From DATDAW01 sp036525185 (GTDB lineage: Bacteria > Verrucomicrobiota > Verrucomicrobiia > Chthoniobacterales > DASVRZ01), in NCBI GenBank assembly GCA_036525185.1, contig DATDAW010000020.1, positions 1-32,387 on the forward strand: 32,387 bases of DNA, written 5' to 3'. The notes beneath the pieces were generated by a model. The model was given only the letters and a program-made list of their open reading frames with translations. It had not been told where the DNA came from and made no database searches. This document shows positions 1-7,360 of this stretch, piece after piece. A program made the position numbers and the translations under genes. Every line of letters begins with the position of its first letter. The stretch's first letter is position 1.

Positions 1-173
1 CCGACTTTTATAAAGAAAAACAAGATAACAAGATAGACATAGTTTGGAAGGATCCTGGCAAACGAGTGGTCGATACTGAAGCGCTGGCGGCCAATTTAAA
101 GTCAGGTCATTCGGCTCAGTTTGCTTTAGACATGATCGAAGCGGTGGAGAGGGTGCGGTTTCAGCTTTCATAA
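1..173 (+). CDS. 3' end of an unrecognised protein-coding gene (partial)
   Basis: An open frame enters from the left edge (first full codon at base 3) and ends at a TAA at 171-173, giving 56 C-terminal residues. The readable part includes KIDIVWKDPGKRVVDTEAL and a helical, charged tail ending in ERVRFQLS. I do not recognise the family. The first half of the segment is richer in A and T than the genes to its right. The gene has no start inside the window, so its length and function cannot be judged. Confidence 0.45.
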   Translation, partial: DFYKEKQDNKIDIVWKDPGKRVVDTEALAANLKSGHSAQFALDMIEAVERVRFQLS

Positions 174-467
174 AGACGTCAATGGCTGTCGCGTGGAGCC
201 GCCCGACGGAGGCACAGAATGCGTGGATCGGTTCACCTTCACCAGCGGCGCGATATCTTTGCCTACACCGCTGATGCGAGAACAGCAGAACAGCGGTTAT
301 TTGATTCAACTCGTAGCCCACCGGGCTCAGGAAATGGGTCTTGCCCCCAGCCCGGCAGTCCGAAAGCCGGCACGCTGACGGCCCGCTCCACGCTCAACAC
401 GTCATGGCGTCCCAAATTCTACTTTTTCTTATCCGTAATCTATTGAAAATAAATAGCTTACGAAATG
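174..467. other. Gene-poor stretch between partial gene and ssrA 3' end
   Basis: This stretch of about 290 bases contains only short overlapping frames that are Pro/Arg/Thr-rich and look non-coding. I see no convincing ribosome binding site, RNA gene or strong rho-independent terminator in it. It flanks the 3' end of ssrA, a position where integrative elements often insert. Confidence 0.4.
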
Positions 468-819
468 TGGAGGCGAGGGGAGTTGAACCCCTGTCCTAGA
501 GACTGGAGATGCAAACCACTACATGCTTATTCCGTCTTGGTTTAACGCCGGGACTATGGACGGACACATTGTCCTGGCGCGAGCGTCCACGAAATGTTTC
601 GCCCGGGGACGCGGTCGCTCCGCCCCAAGGCTAACCTGCTGTCGTCGCCCGCCCCACCAGCAGGTGTCATAGGGCGGACGTCGCGGTCAATTAAGCCGCG
701 AGAGCGAGATCGTTAGATTCTGCGTTTATTTGTTTTGATCCGATTTTTAACGGGGCCAACGAATCATCCCCGGCATGCGGCCTGGATCATCAATCAAAAG
801 TCGAGACCAGTACGCCCCC
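468..819 (-). ncRNA. ssrA: tmRNA (transfer-messenger RNA)
   Basis: This is the RNA that rescues stalled ribosomes by trans-translation: it carries alanine and then encodes a degradation tag. Read on the minus strand, the 5' end GGGGGCG (819-813) pairs with CGCCTCC (475-469) to form a 7-bp acceptor stem containing a G3-U70 wobble, the alanine identity element. The T arm is AGGGG-TTCAACT-CCCCT. The tag frame runs GCA (723-721) to TAA (693-691) and encodes AESNDLALAA, which ends in the classic ALAA protease signal. The bases TAAAC before the resume codon resemble E. coli TAGTC. The discriminator A is followed by CAT, so CCA is not encoded. The gene is one-piece and about 352 nt long, the usual size. 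It is transcribed away from the protease gene at 971. Confidence 0.95.
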
Positions 820-970
820 ATTTCTGAGATTTGAAAACGTAGCACAGGCATCGCATACGGCAAGGAATGACGAGCGAAACTTAAAAGCTGAGTTTAAAAA
901 GCACGCGTCGCCGATGCTTTCAATGATCTTGGCTCTCGTTCATTCTGGAAATTAAAACGGAGCACCACCC

Positions 971-1969
971 ATGAATCTCGATTCCGTTCGCGAACTGAAG
1001 CAAACACTGGTCGTCCGCGTGCTGCAAAAAATTGAAACCATCATCAGCGCTCGCCCGGCTTTTGGGCGTGCAGCAAGGCCCGTCGCGCGAGCCGCCGAGC
1101 CTCCGCGGACATTGGCACTTGGTGTCTCACGCAAAGGTAAAGCGGATTTCCAACTCGCGGTGCGGGTACAGCGCCGGATTTTCGAGGATAGTCCCGAGGT
1201 GGATTTGATCACCAAACGAGCAAAGGGTGAGGTGGACGTGCGTTACGTGGGTGGAATTCAAAAGCATGCGCGGCGTTGGTATCAGCAGCGGCAACGGCCC
1301 GCGCTCATTGGGTGTTCGGTAGGCCATTTCAAGATTACCGGTGGGACGCTGGGCTGCTTTGTGCAGCCTCGAACAGGAGGCGGCGTTTGCATTCTTTCAA
1401 ACAATCACGTTCTGGCGGATGAAAACCGGGCCAGGAAAAACGACGCCATCCTTCAACCGGGAACTTTCGACGAGGGTGCGGATCCGGACGACACGATTGC
1501 CATGCTGACCCGTTTTGTTCGTTTGAAACGCTCCGGGCGCAATTTGGTGGACTGTGCCATCGCCACCGTGAACGAGGGAATCACGTTCGACCGCGCCAGA
1601 CTCCGTGGCCTCGGCAAACTTGCGGGACTCAGTGACACGTTTCTCGAGGAAGGCGAAGTCGTGGCGAAGATTGGCCGCACGACCGGTCTCACTCGCGGCC
1701 GGGTCACGGCTTTCGAGCTCGACAATGTCATCGTCCGATTCGACATCGGGAACCTGCGCTTCGACAATCAGATAGAGATCGAAGGAATGGGGGACGCCCC
1801 CTTTAGCGATGGCGGCGACAGCGGTTCTTTGATCATCGGCGAAGATAAGCGTGGCGTGGCGCTGCTTTTCGCTGGCGGCGATCAAGGGGGCACGAACGGG
1901 AAGGGGTTGACCTACGCCAATCCACTGCGTGCCGTGCTTGATGCGTTGAAAGTGAATTTGGCGCTTTGA
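971..1969 (+). CDS. Trypsin-fold (S1-like) serine protease, probably cytoplasmic
   Basis: This is a 332-residue protein with a complete chymotrypsin-type triad in the right order: His146 in LSNNHVLAD, Asp194 in NLVDCAIATV and Ser284 in DGGDSGSLI. The first 110 residues form a separate N-terminal domain with the pattern GV-(S)-RKGK...LAVRV...GEVDVRYVGG. There is no signal peptide or membrane segment, so a cytoplasmic site is inferred, unlike most trypsin-fold enzymes. The layout recalls the NAL1-like peptidase group, but that placement is tentative. An SD-like GGAG lies about 9 bases before the ATG. The next gene downstream encodes a free-standing domain resembling residues 48-97 of this protein. 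The substrate is unknown. Confidence 0.85.
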   Translation: MNLDSVRELKQTLVVRVLQKIETIISARPAFGRAARPVARAAEPPRTLALGVSRKGKADFQLAVRVQRRIFEDSPEVDLITKRAKGEVDVRYVGGIQKHARRWYQQRQRPALIGCSVGHFKITGGTLGCFVQPRTGGGVCILSNNHVLADENRARKNDAILQPGTFDEGADPDDTIAMLTRFVRLKRSGRNLVDCAIATVNEGITFDRARLRGLGKLAGLSDTFLEEGEVVAKIGRTTGLTRGRVTAFELDNVIVRFDIGNLRFDNQIEIEGMGDAPFSDGGDSGSLIIGEDKRGVALLFAGGDQGGTNGKGLTYANPLRAVLDALKVNLAL

Positions 1970-2030
1970 GACAAGCTTGCACGTGGGCCGTTGCCCTTCA
2001 TGGCGAGCAGCGGTATCAATACCAGGAACC

Positions 2031-2276
2031 ATGAGCGAGCCTGATCACAAAGTGACCACTCTGGAGCAAGCCCGTGCGGCGAAGATGGAAGCCCATGATG
2101 TCTTTCAGCGCCTCGCACGGCTGACAGGCGTCGGCATTACTCGAATCGGACGGGGTTATGGTCTGAAGGTGAACGTTGAAGCTCCCCCGGCGGACGGGGT
2201 CGCCTTACCCAAAGTTATCATGGGCGTGCCCGTAAAGGTGGAAGTGGTGGGTACGCTAAGGAAACGCGCCGCCTGA
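2031..2276 (+). CDS. Small protein resembling the N-terminal domain of the upstream protease
   Basis: The protein has 81 residues. The ATG at 2031 is preceded by AGGA with 5-base spacing. An in-frame TTG at 1977 would add 18 residues but has no such site, so 2031 is preferred. Residues 29-77 read VGITRIGRGYGLKVNVEAP ... GVPVKVEVVG. By eye this matches the pattern G-V/I-x-R-x-G-K/R...L-x-V-x-V...G-x-V-x-V-x-x-V-G in residues 48-97 of the serine protease that ends 61 bases upstream. The same strand and short gap suggest one transcript. A role as a trans-acting pro-domain, inhibitor or chaperone of the protease is an inference only. No catalytic motif is visible. Confidence 0.7.
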   Translation: MSEPDHKVTTLEQARAAKMEAHDVFQRLARLTGVGITRIGRGYGLKVNVEAPPADGVALPKVIMGVPVKVEVVGTLRKRAA

Positions 2277-2350
2277 ATTGGGGGCGCGCTTCAATTCGTT
2301 TATTTCGTCGGCACCTTAGCGCGTTGGGTTTGTGCCATCGACCACGTCTT

Positions 2351-3889
2351 TTACTTCGTGACGAGACTATGACCGGTCATTTCCGGCGGTTGCGGAAGGC
2401 CCAGCAGAGCGAGGAGAGTGGGCGAAACGTCCGCCAGAATGCCGCTTTCCAATTTTGCTTGGGCGTGATCGGCACCGGCGTAGATAAAATGGACAAGATT
2501 TGTTGTGTGTGCGGTGTTCGGACTACCGTCAGGGTTGCGCATGAGTTCGCAGTTTCCGTGGTCGGCGGTGATGAGCAGTTTACCGTCGAGCGACAGGACT
2601 TTTTCGACGACACGCCGGACGCAATCGTCGATCTTTTCGACTGCTTTGATACCTGCTTCGACCACGCCTGTGTGACCCACCATGTCGGGGTTGGCGAAAT
2701 TTAAGATAACCAAATCGTATTGATTGATGATAGCCAGCAGTTCGGTAGTGACTTCCTCGGCGCTCATTTCTGGCTTGAGGTCGTAGGTTGCCACTTTGGG
2801 CGATGGAATGATTTTGCGATCTTCGCCCGGATAAGCAATCTCGACACCGCCGTTGAAGAAATAAGTCACGTGCGGATATTTCTCCGTTTCCGCAATACGA
2901 AGCTGCTTAAGACCGGCTTCGGCAACGACTTTTCCGAGAATGTTCTCCAGCGTTTGAGGGCCGAAAACGACCGGGACTCCATACGTTTTGTCGTATTGAG
3001 TGAGGGTGACGTATTCGACCTTCGGCGTCACTTCGCGGTCGAAGCCGTTGAATTTCGGGTCGAGGAACGCGATCGACAACTGCCGGGCGCGATCCGCACG
3101 GAAGTTGAACCAGAGCACGACGTCGCCATCGCGAACCCGCGGCTCGTTGGAGTGGGAAAAAATGAGGGGCGGCAGGAATTCGTCTCCGCGCGGTTCCTCG
3201 GCGTAAGCGGCTTGGATGGCTACCGAAGGCGAGACAGTCTCAACTTTGCCGCGTCCGAGCACAATGGCATCCCAGGCAAGCTTGTTACGATCCCAACGCT
3301 TGTCGCGGTCCATGGCGAAATACCGGCCAATGACCGTAGCAATCTGCGCTCCGGTCCCCGCGATACCTTTCTCGACATCAGCAAGATAACCCGCTCCGCC
3401 CGTGGGAGATGTGTCGCGTCCATCCGTGATCGCGTGAATCAGGATGTCCCCCACTCCGGCTTCCGCGGCGATTTTCGTCAATGCAATGAGATGATCCTGG
3501 TGGCTGTGGACACCGCCGTCCGAAACCAATCCCAGGAAATGGAGCCGTGCGCCCGCCTTTTTGGCCTTGGCAAAGGCTTCCTGCAGGACGGGATTTTTGG
3601 CGAGTTCGCCCTTTTCGATGGCCAGATTGATCCGCGTGAGATCTTGATAGACGATGCGCCCCGCGCCGAGGTTCAGATGGCCGACTTCGGAGTTACCCAT
3701 TTGTCCCGGTGGGAGTCCCACATCGAGCCCGCATGCGCTGAGCGTGGACTGCGGGTAGGTTGCGTAAAGCTGATCGTGGAAAGGCGTCTTTGCGAGAAGC
3801 GTCGCGTTGCCGTCCGCTTCCGCGAATTCGCGCCCGCGCGGATTGATACCCCAGCCGTCTCGGATGATTAAAACCACAGGTTTTGCCAT
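2351..3889 (-). CDS. gpmI: 2,3-bisphosphoglycerate-independent phosphoglycerate mutase
   Basis: This cytoplasmic, manganese-dependent glycolytic enzyme interconverts 3- and 2-phosphoglycerate. From the ATG at 3889 it has 512 residues, the usual family length. The frame opens 13 codons earlier, but the family begins exactly at MAKPVVLIIRDGWG. The metal-binding Asp11 (RDGWG) and the phosphorylated Ser67 (MGNSEVGHLNLGAG) are present. The C-terminal metal site motifs NFANPDMVGHTG and ITADHGNCE, and the ending HTTNLVHFIY, are also intact. It is a single gene that converges on the protease pair. A small GC-rich inverted repeat (about 3954-3967) lies in its presumed 5' leader. Confidence 0.97.
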   Translation of the reverse strand: MAKPVVLIIRDGWGINPRGREFAEADGNATLLAKTPFHDQLYATYPQSTLSACGLDVGLPPGQMGNSEVGHLNLGAGRIVYQDLTRINLAIEKGELAKNPVLQEAFAKAKKAGARLHFLGLVSDGGVHSHQDHLIALTKIAAEAGVGDILIHAITDGRDTSPTGGAGYLADVEKGIAGTGAQIATVIGRYFAMDRDKRWDRNKLAWDAIVLGRGKVETVSPSVAIQAAYAEEPRGDEFLPPLIFSHSNEPRVRDGDVVLWFNFRADRARQLSIAFLDPKFNGFDREVTPKVEYVTLTQYDKTYGVPVVFGPQTLENILGKVVAEAGLKQLRIAETEKYPHVTYFFNGGVEIAYPGEDRKIIPSPKVATYDLKPEMSAEEVTTELLAIINQYDLVILNFANPDMVGHTGVVEAGIKAVEKIDDCVRRVVEKVLSLDGKLLITADHGNCELMRNPDGSPNTAHTTNLVHFIYAGADHAQAKLESGILADVSPTLLALLGLPQPPEMTGHSLVTK

Positions 3890-4038
3890 GAATCGACTTG
3901 ATTCCCGTCCTCGACGCGAGGCAAACAAAAAATCGCGCGCGGACAGATTTTACCGGCGGAGCCGCCGTGACCCACAAGGCGGATGTTCCCGATATTGTTC
4001 AGAAACGGGTGCCGTTTAATCCTGGGCGGCAGGTTTGA

Positions 4039-4425
4039 TCATTTCGTGGACGCCGGTTCGACTTCCTCCAAGTAAGAAACGTTCCCGGGAGAAAGATACA
4101 CGCGGCGCCCATCTGCCAGTTCGATGACCAGCCAGTGCGAAAAATTTCCGTAGCCTTTGGAAGTAATCCCAGAAGATTCACGCACGGTTTCTCCAGTGTA
4201 ACCGAGTATCTTTCCGTTCTCGTATTTACTCTGGCTCCGGTAATCGCTCAAAATGATGTTATAGCGACGAGAGAAATCGATGACGAATTTTTCCTTGGGA
4301 ACCTCTTGCCCGCCCAACTCGGGCGCCCTCTCAGGCTGATGCGAAAAGCAACTCCGCAAAGCAGCGAAACTGACACTCCCTACAAGGATCCCAGAGAGCA
4401 AGAAAACGAGGTCGCGACGTTTCAT
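4039..4425 (-). CDS. Hypothetical membrane-anchored or exported small protein
   Basis: The 128-residue protein starts MKRRDLVFLLSGILVGSVSFAALRSCF, a positively charged end followed by one hydrophobic segment (about residues 7-24), so it is a signal anchor or signal peptide. The remaining 100 residues are polar. They include the stretch GETVRESSGITSKGYGNFSHWLVIELADGRRVYLSPGNVSYLEEV, which looks like a small beta domain. I do not recognise the family. Its ATG overlaps the stop of the truncated SRPBCC frame upstream (ATGA, 4425-4422), which suggests translational coupling. It ends about 150 bases from the start of gpmI. Confidence 0.6.
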   Translation of the reverse strand: MKRRDLVFLLSGILVGSVSFAALRSCFSHQPERAPELGGQEVPKEKFVIDFSRRYNIILSDYRSQSKYENGKILGYTGETVRESSGITSKGYGNFSHWLVIELADGRRVYLSPGNVSYLEEVEPASTK

Positions 4426-4706
4426 GGCAAGCGTTGAAAGAAGGGCTCATTGCATCGCTCGAAACACCCAAGGAAAGGGTGAGTTGTTTGGATGAAATCC
4501 CACCACCTGAGCGACTGCCAGATGCCAAAATGCCGCGCGCGCCAGGTCCCTTCCTGCCCGAGACCAATGAGACCTGACGTGACGCTGGCGACCGCCTGCT
4601 CGCCTGTGCCCGTCGCCGAGTTGGAATGCAAATCGATGCTGCGCGCCAGATCGAAAACGCGTTGAGCGGGAGCAACGACACGGGTGACAAGTTCAATGCC
4701 AGGCAT
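4422..4706 (-). pseudogene. Truncated SRPBCC (polyketide cyclase-like) protein gene
   Basis: From the ATG at 4706 the frame gives 94 residues. Residues 1-67 (MPGIELVTRVVAPAQRVFDL ... TWRARHFGIWQSL) match what I know of the N-terminal half of small SRPBCC ligand-binding proteins, which are usually about 150-160 residues long. After QSL the expected second half is absent in all three frames. The remaining residues (RWWDFIQTTHPFLGCFERC...) do not look like the family. A deletion or frameshift is the likely cause. The stop overlaps the next start as ATGA, so the short frame may still be translated. No clear Shine-Dalgarno precedes the ATG. Confidence 0.6.
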
Positions 4707-4839
4707 TTGGGGAGAGAAGCAGAAATTATTGTCTGCTTGCCCGAGCAGCGGAAGCCAAAAAAATCGCATGTTGCCAGACCTTATCCTTTGCGAAAGGATG
4801 CCGAACGTTTCGTTTTTGTTTTCGCTGTTCCACTTTTGA

Positions 4840-6180
4840 ATGAAAAGCCGCAACCTCCTCCTTGCCCTCGCCTGCATCCTCGTTTTCGCCCTCGCCGGCG
4901 TGCTCTATTTTAAGAACTGGGTTGTTCAAAAGCCTTTTGCGATCATCCTTTTCACCGGTGACGGTCTTACCAGCTCCTCCCTGGCTGCGACGCGCCTCTA
5001 TGAAAGCGGCGCGAGCGGAAAATTGTTCGTCGAGTCTTTGCCGGAGGTTGCCGTCTTGAAAACATCTGCTGCCGATTTCGCCATCCCCGATTCTGCAGCG
5101 GCGGCTTCAGCGATCGCCACCGGAACAACCGTTAACAACAAATCGCTCGGCCTTGGACCTGAACGCAAGAGTCTCAACAGCCTCATTGCCCTGGCCGCTA
5201 CGGCAGGGCGCAAGACCGGCCTCATCACAAACGGCACACTCGCGGAGCCGGGCGTTTCCGCATATTACGCCCGCACCGCCGATTCGGCGGACGGCAATGG
5301 CATCGCGAAACAACTTGCCCAGCGCAAGGACATCGATCTCATTCTCGGCGGAGGCGAGAAATTTTTCCTGCCTGTCGACAAAGGGGGCTTGCGAGAGGAC
5401 GGCGCCGATCTCGTGCTCGAGCTGAAGAAAGAAAAATGGCAGGTCGCCCGGACGAAAGCGGAACTTGCCGCGATTCCGGTGTGGTTGCCAGGCCGCGTTT
5501 TCGGGGTCTTCAATCGGGACGAACTTGCTTTCAGCCGCGAAATCGAATCCGGCAGCCAGGAACCGTCCCTGGACGAAATGGTCCGGACCGCCATTCAGCT
5601 CCTTCAAATCAATCCCAAAGGTTATTTCCTCGTCGTCGACGCCGGGCTCATTGAAAAGGCCGGACGCAGCAATGACGCCGAAAATTTTCTCGCGGAAACC
5701 ATTGTTCTCGACCGTGCGATTCGCACCGCGAAACAATACGCTGGCGACAACACGCTCATCCTCGCAGCGGGAAAGCAAAACCCTGGCGGCCTGCGCATGA
5801 ACGGCTATCCGCTCAAGACCGACTCCGGCATGAGCGTCCTTGGGATCAACGCCCGTGGTATCCCGAGCGTCACGTGGAGCACGGGTCCAAACGCCTTGCC
5901 GACACCGAGTCCCGCCGTGGCAGCGCCGACCGTTACGCCGCATCCGGAGGTCCTTCCGTCGTTAACCGTTCCCGAGCCTCCTCTTCCGGACAACGCTCCC
6001 TTGCCCGCTTCCCCGCAACTCTCCGCCAGAGCCAAAAACGAACCGGCCACCGTCTTCACCGAAGAGAGCCTCAATGTTGCCGATGATCCCCTGGGGTTCG
6101 GCGCGGGGCCCGGCAGTGAAAACTTGCGTGGCTATAAAAATGCGACAACGATCTTTACGTTGATTGAAAGCCAGTTGTGA
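4840..6180 (+). CDS. Membrane-anchored alkaline phosphatase family protein, probable pseudoenzyme
   Basis: The 446-residue protein has an N-terminal membrane anchor (about residues 5-24) and then an alkaline phosphatase fold. Retained features are Asp41 (FTGDGL), the nucleophile Ser85 in PDSAAAASAIATG, and the C-terminal family motif GPGSENLRG. Most metal ligands appear lost. Aligned to E. coli PhoA, the Glu322/Asp327/His331 region reads D267-AGLI-E272-KAG-R276. The Asp369-His370 pair (TADH) reads AAGK (Gly311-Lys312). The region of His412 lacks the histidine. A proline-rich linker (about residues 358-400) interrupts the C-terminal part. The fold assignment is firm. Loss of phosphatase activity is an inference, and a binding or scaffolding role in the periplasm is possible. 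The gene is divergent from the SRPBCC remnant. Confidence 0.85.
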   Translation: MKSRNLLLALACILVFALAGVLYFKNWVVQKPFAIILFTGDGLTSSSLAATRLYESGASGKLFVESLPEVAVLKTSAADFAIPDSAAAASAIATGTTVNNKSLGLGPERKSLNSLIALAATAGRKTGLITNGTLAEPGVSAYYARTADSADGNGIAKQLAQRKDIDLILGGGEKFFLPVDKGGLREDGADLVLELKKEKWQVARTKAELAAIPVWLPGRVFGVFNRDELAFSREIESGSQEPSLDEMVRTAIQLLQINPKGYFLVVDAGLIEKAGRSNDAENFLAETIVLDRAIRTAKQYAGDNTLILAAGKQNPGGLRMNGYPLKTDSGMSVLGINARGIPSVTWSTGPNALPTPSPAVAAPTVTPHPEVLPSLTVPEPPLPDNAPLPASPQLSARAKNEPATVFTEESLNVADDPLGFGAGPGSENLRGYKNATTIFTLIESQL

Positions 6181-6267
6181 GGCCATCCCGCAGCTCGATT
6201 GGGCAAGCCCCGAAAAGCAATAGGCATCGGAGAACAGGTGTCAGTCCGTGCTGTCCGGCAGAGCGCG

Positions 6268-7245
6268 TCATCCCGGGAAAACGTGCAAAAATTCCTTCCG
6301 CGGTACAGCGAGACATGCTTTGCAGATTTCCTCGACGTGCCTGTGATCTGTTCCGCAGCAGCCACCCAGGACATTGAGGTTCTCCAGCTGCCGGACCAGA
6401 TCGGAATAATGTCGACCCAAATCCTCCGGATCGCCTTCGTCCAGTTCCGTGCTGTCGTTGAGTTCGGCGTGGCTCTTTGCGGACGCGTTCGCCCGTAGTC
6501 CACGAATCCGACGCAGCCACAGCTCGCCGGTCATCAAGACTTCTCTAAAATGCCGGGGATGCGCGCAATTAATCATGTAATAGGCAGGAAAATCATCCGT
6601 CGCCGCATCGACCGCCTCAATGGCATTTCGAAGCATCTGTCCGGTCGGCAGCCTGCCATCTGTCTCTACGGTGAAGGAAATAATCACGGGTATTTGCGCT
6701 GACTGAGCAGCCAAGGCGATCCCGATGGCTTCTTCCGCATAGTTCATTGTGATGGCGGTTACGAGATCGGCTTGGGTTTCACTGAACGTGTCAATTTGCA
6801 TCGAGTGATACCGCTGTGCTTCGCCGGCAGACATTACAGATGAGGGAATGTAGCCATCGCCCCTGGGACCGACGCATCCGCTAATCACCATTGGCGATTT
6901 CTCATTCTCGTACTCAGCTCGAATAGTGCAAAGCGACTCAATGGCTTTGCGATTCAGCGCGGCTAATTGTTCATCGGAATAACCGAGTTTCGCCGCCCAA
7001 TCCGGGTTGGCTCGCCAGGTGGCGCTTTCGAGAATGAATCCCACTTCATACTTCCGTGCCAGGGCCGCATAGGTCCGAAAGTATTTCTGTAAAGCTTCGT
7101 TTCCCGCAGCATCCTTTAAGAGATCGAATGCGGCAAAGTGCGGAAGATCGAGGCCCTCGTGGAAGATGAGCGTCGTCTCAATACCCCCATCCGTTAGAAA
7201 CATCTTACCGGTAAGCTGCGGCAATTGGTGTCGGTATTTGGCCAT
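6268..7245 (-). CDS. Homocysteine S-methyltransferase family protein
   Basis: The 325-residue protein covers one complete homocysteine-binding methyltransferase barrel. The opening LTDGGIETTLIFHEGLDLPHF and the zinc cysteines Cys227 (INCAHP) and Cys296-Cys297 (GGCCGTD) are all present. Enzymes of this kind move a methyl group to homocysteine, commonly from S-methylmethionine or another small donor (MmuM type). There is no cobalamin or folate domain, so it is not MetH. The actual donor cannot be read from the sequence. It lies 115 bases downstream of the transglutaminase gene on the same strand. No riboswitch is apparent in that gap, only a short GC-rich hairpin near 7271-7283. Confidence 0.9.
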   Translation of the reverse strand: MAKYRHQLPQLTGKMFLTDGGIETTLIFHEGLDLPHFAAFDLLKDAAGNEALQKYFRTYAALARKYEVGFILESATWRANPDWAAKLGYSDEQLAALNRKAIESLCTIRAEYENEKSPMVISGCVGPRGDGYIPSSVMSAGEAQRYHSMQIDTFSETQADLVTAITMNYAEEAIGIALAAQSAQIPVIISFTVETDGRLPTGQMLRNAIEAVDAATDDFPAYYMINCAHPRHFREVLMTGELWLRRIRGLRANASAKSHAELNDSTELDEGDPEDLGRHYSDLVRQLENLNVLGGCCGTDHRHVEEICKACLAVPRKEFLHVFPG

Positions 7246-7360
7246 ACGCGTTTGCTCAAAAAGGGTCGCGTCGCCCGAGCGGGCAAAACCTTGTTTGCAC
7301 GATTACATCACAGCTTTTGGGAAGGCAACATCTGTCCATGTCGAAACCGTCGAACTGGGG

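Noticed and set aside
193..446. Two overlapping small plus-strand frames (61 and 75 codons)
   Set aside because: No ribosome binding site, low-complexity Pro/Arg/Ser composition and no recognisable similarity; the region looks non-coding.
768..771. GGGG at 771-768 (minus strand) as the tmRNA 5' end
   Set aside because: It would leave a mismatch in the acceptor stem and only about 50 bases before the tag. The GGGGGCG at 819-813 pairs fully with the 3' end and gives the normal spacing.
2720..3871. 383-codon open frame on the plus strand
   Set aside because: It is antisense to gpmI, whose full-length protein has every family motif. The antisense product shows no recognisable domain.
5107..5943. 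278-codon minus-strand frame
   Set aside because: It is a shadow of the alkaline phosphatase-like gene, which has clear family motifs in the other strand.
7246..7360. A SAM- or cobalamin-type riboswitch upstream of the homocysteine methyltransferase gene
   Set aside because: The gap is only 115 bases and contains no recognisable riboswitch core, only a short GC-rich hairpin.
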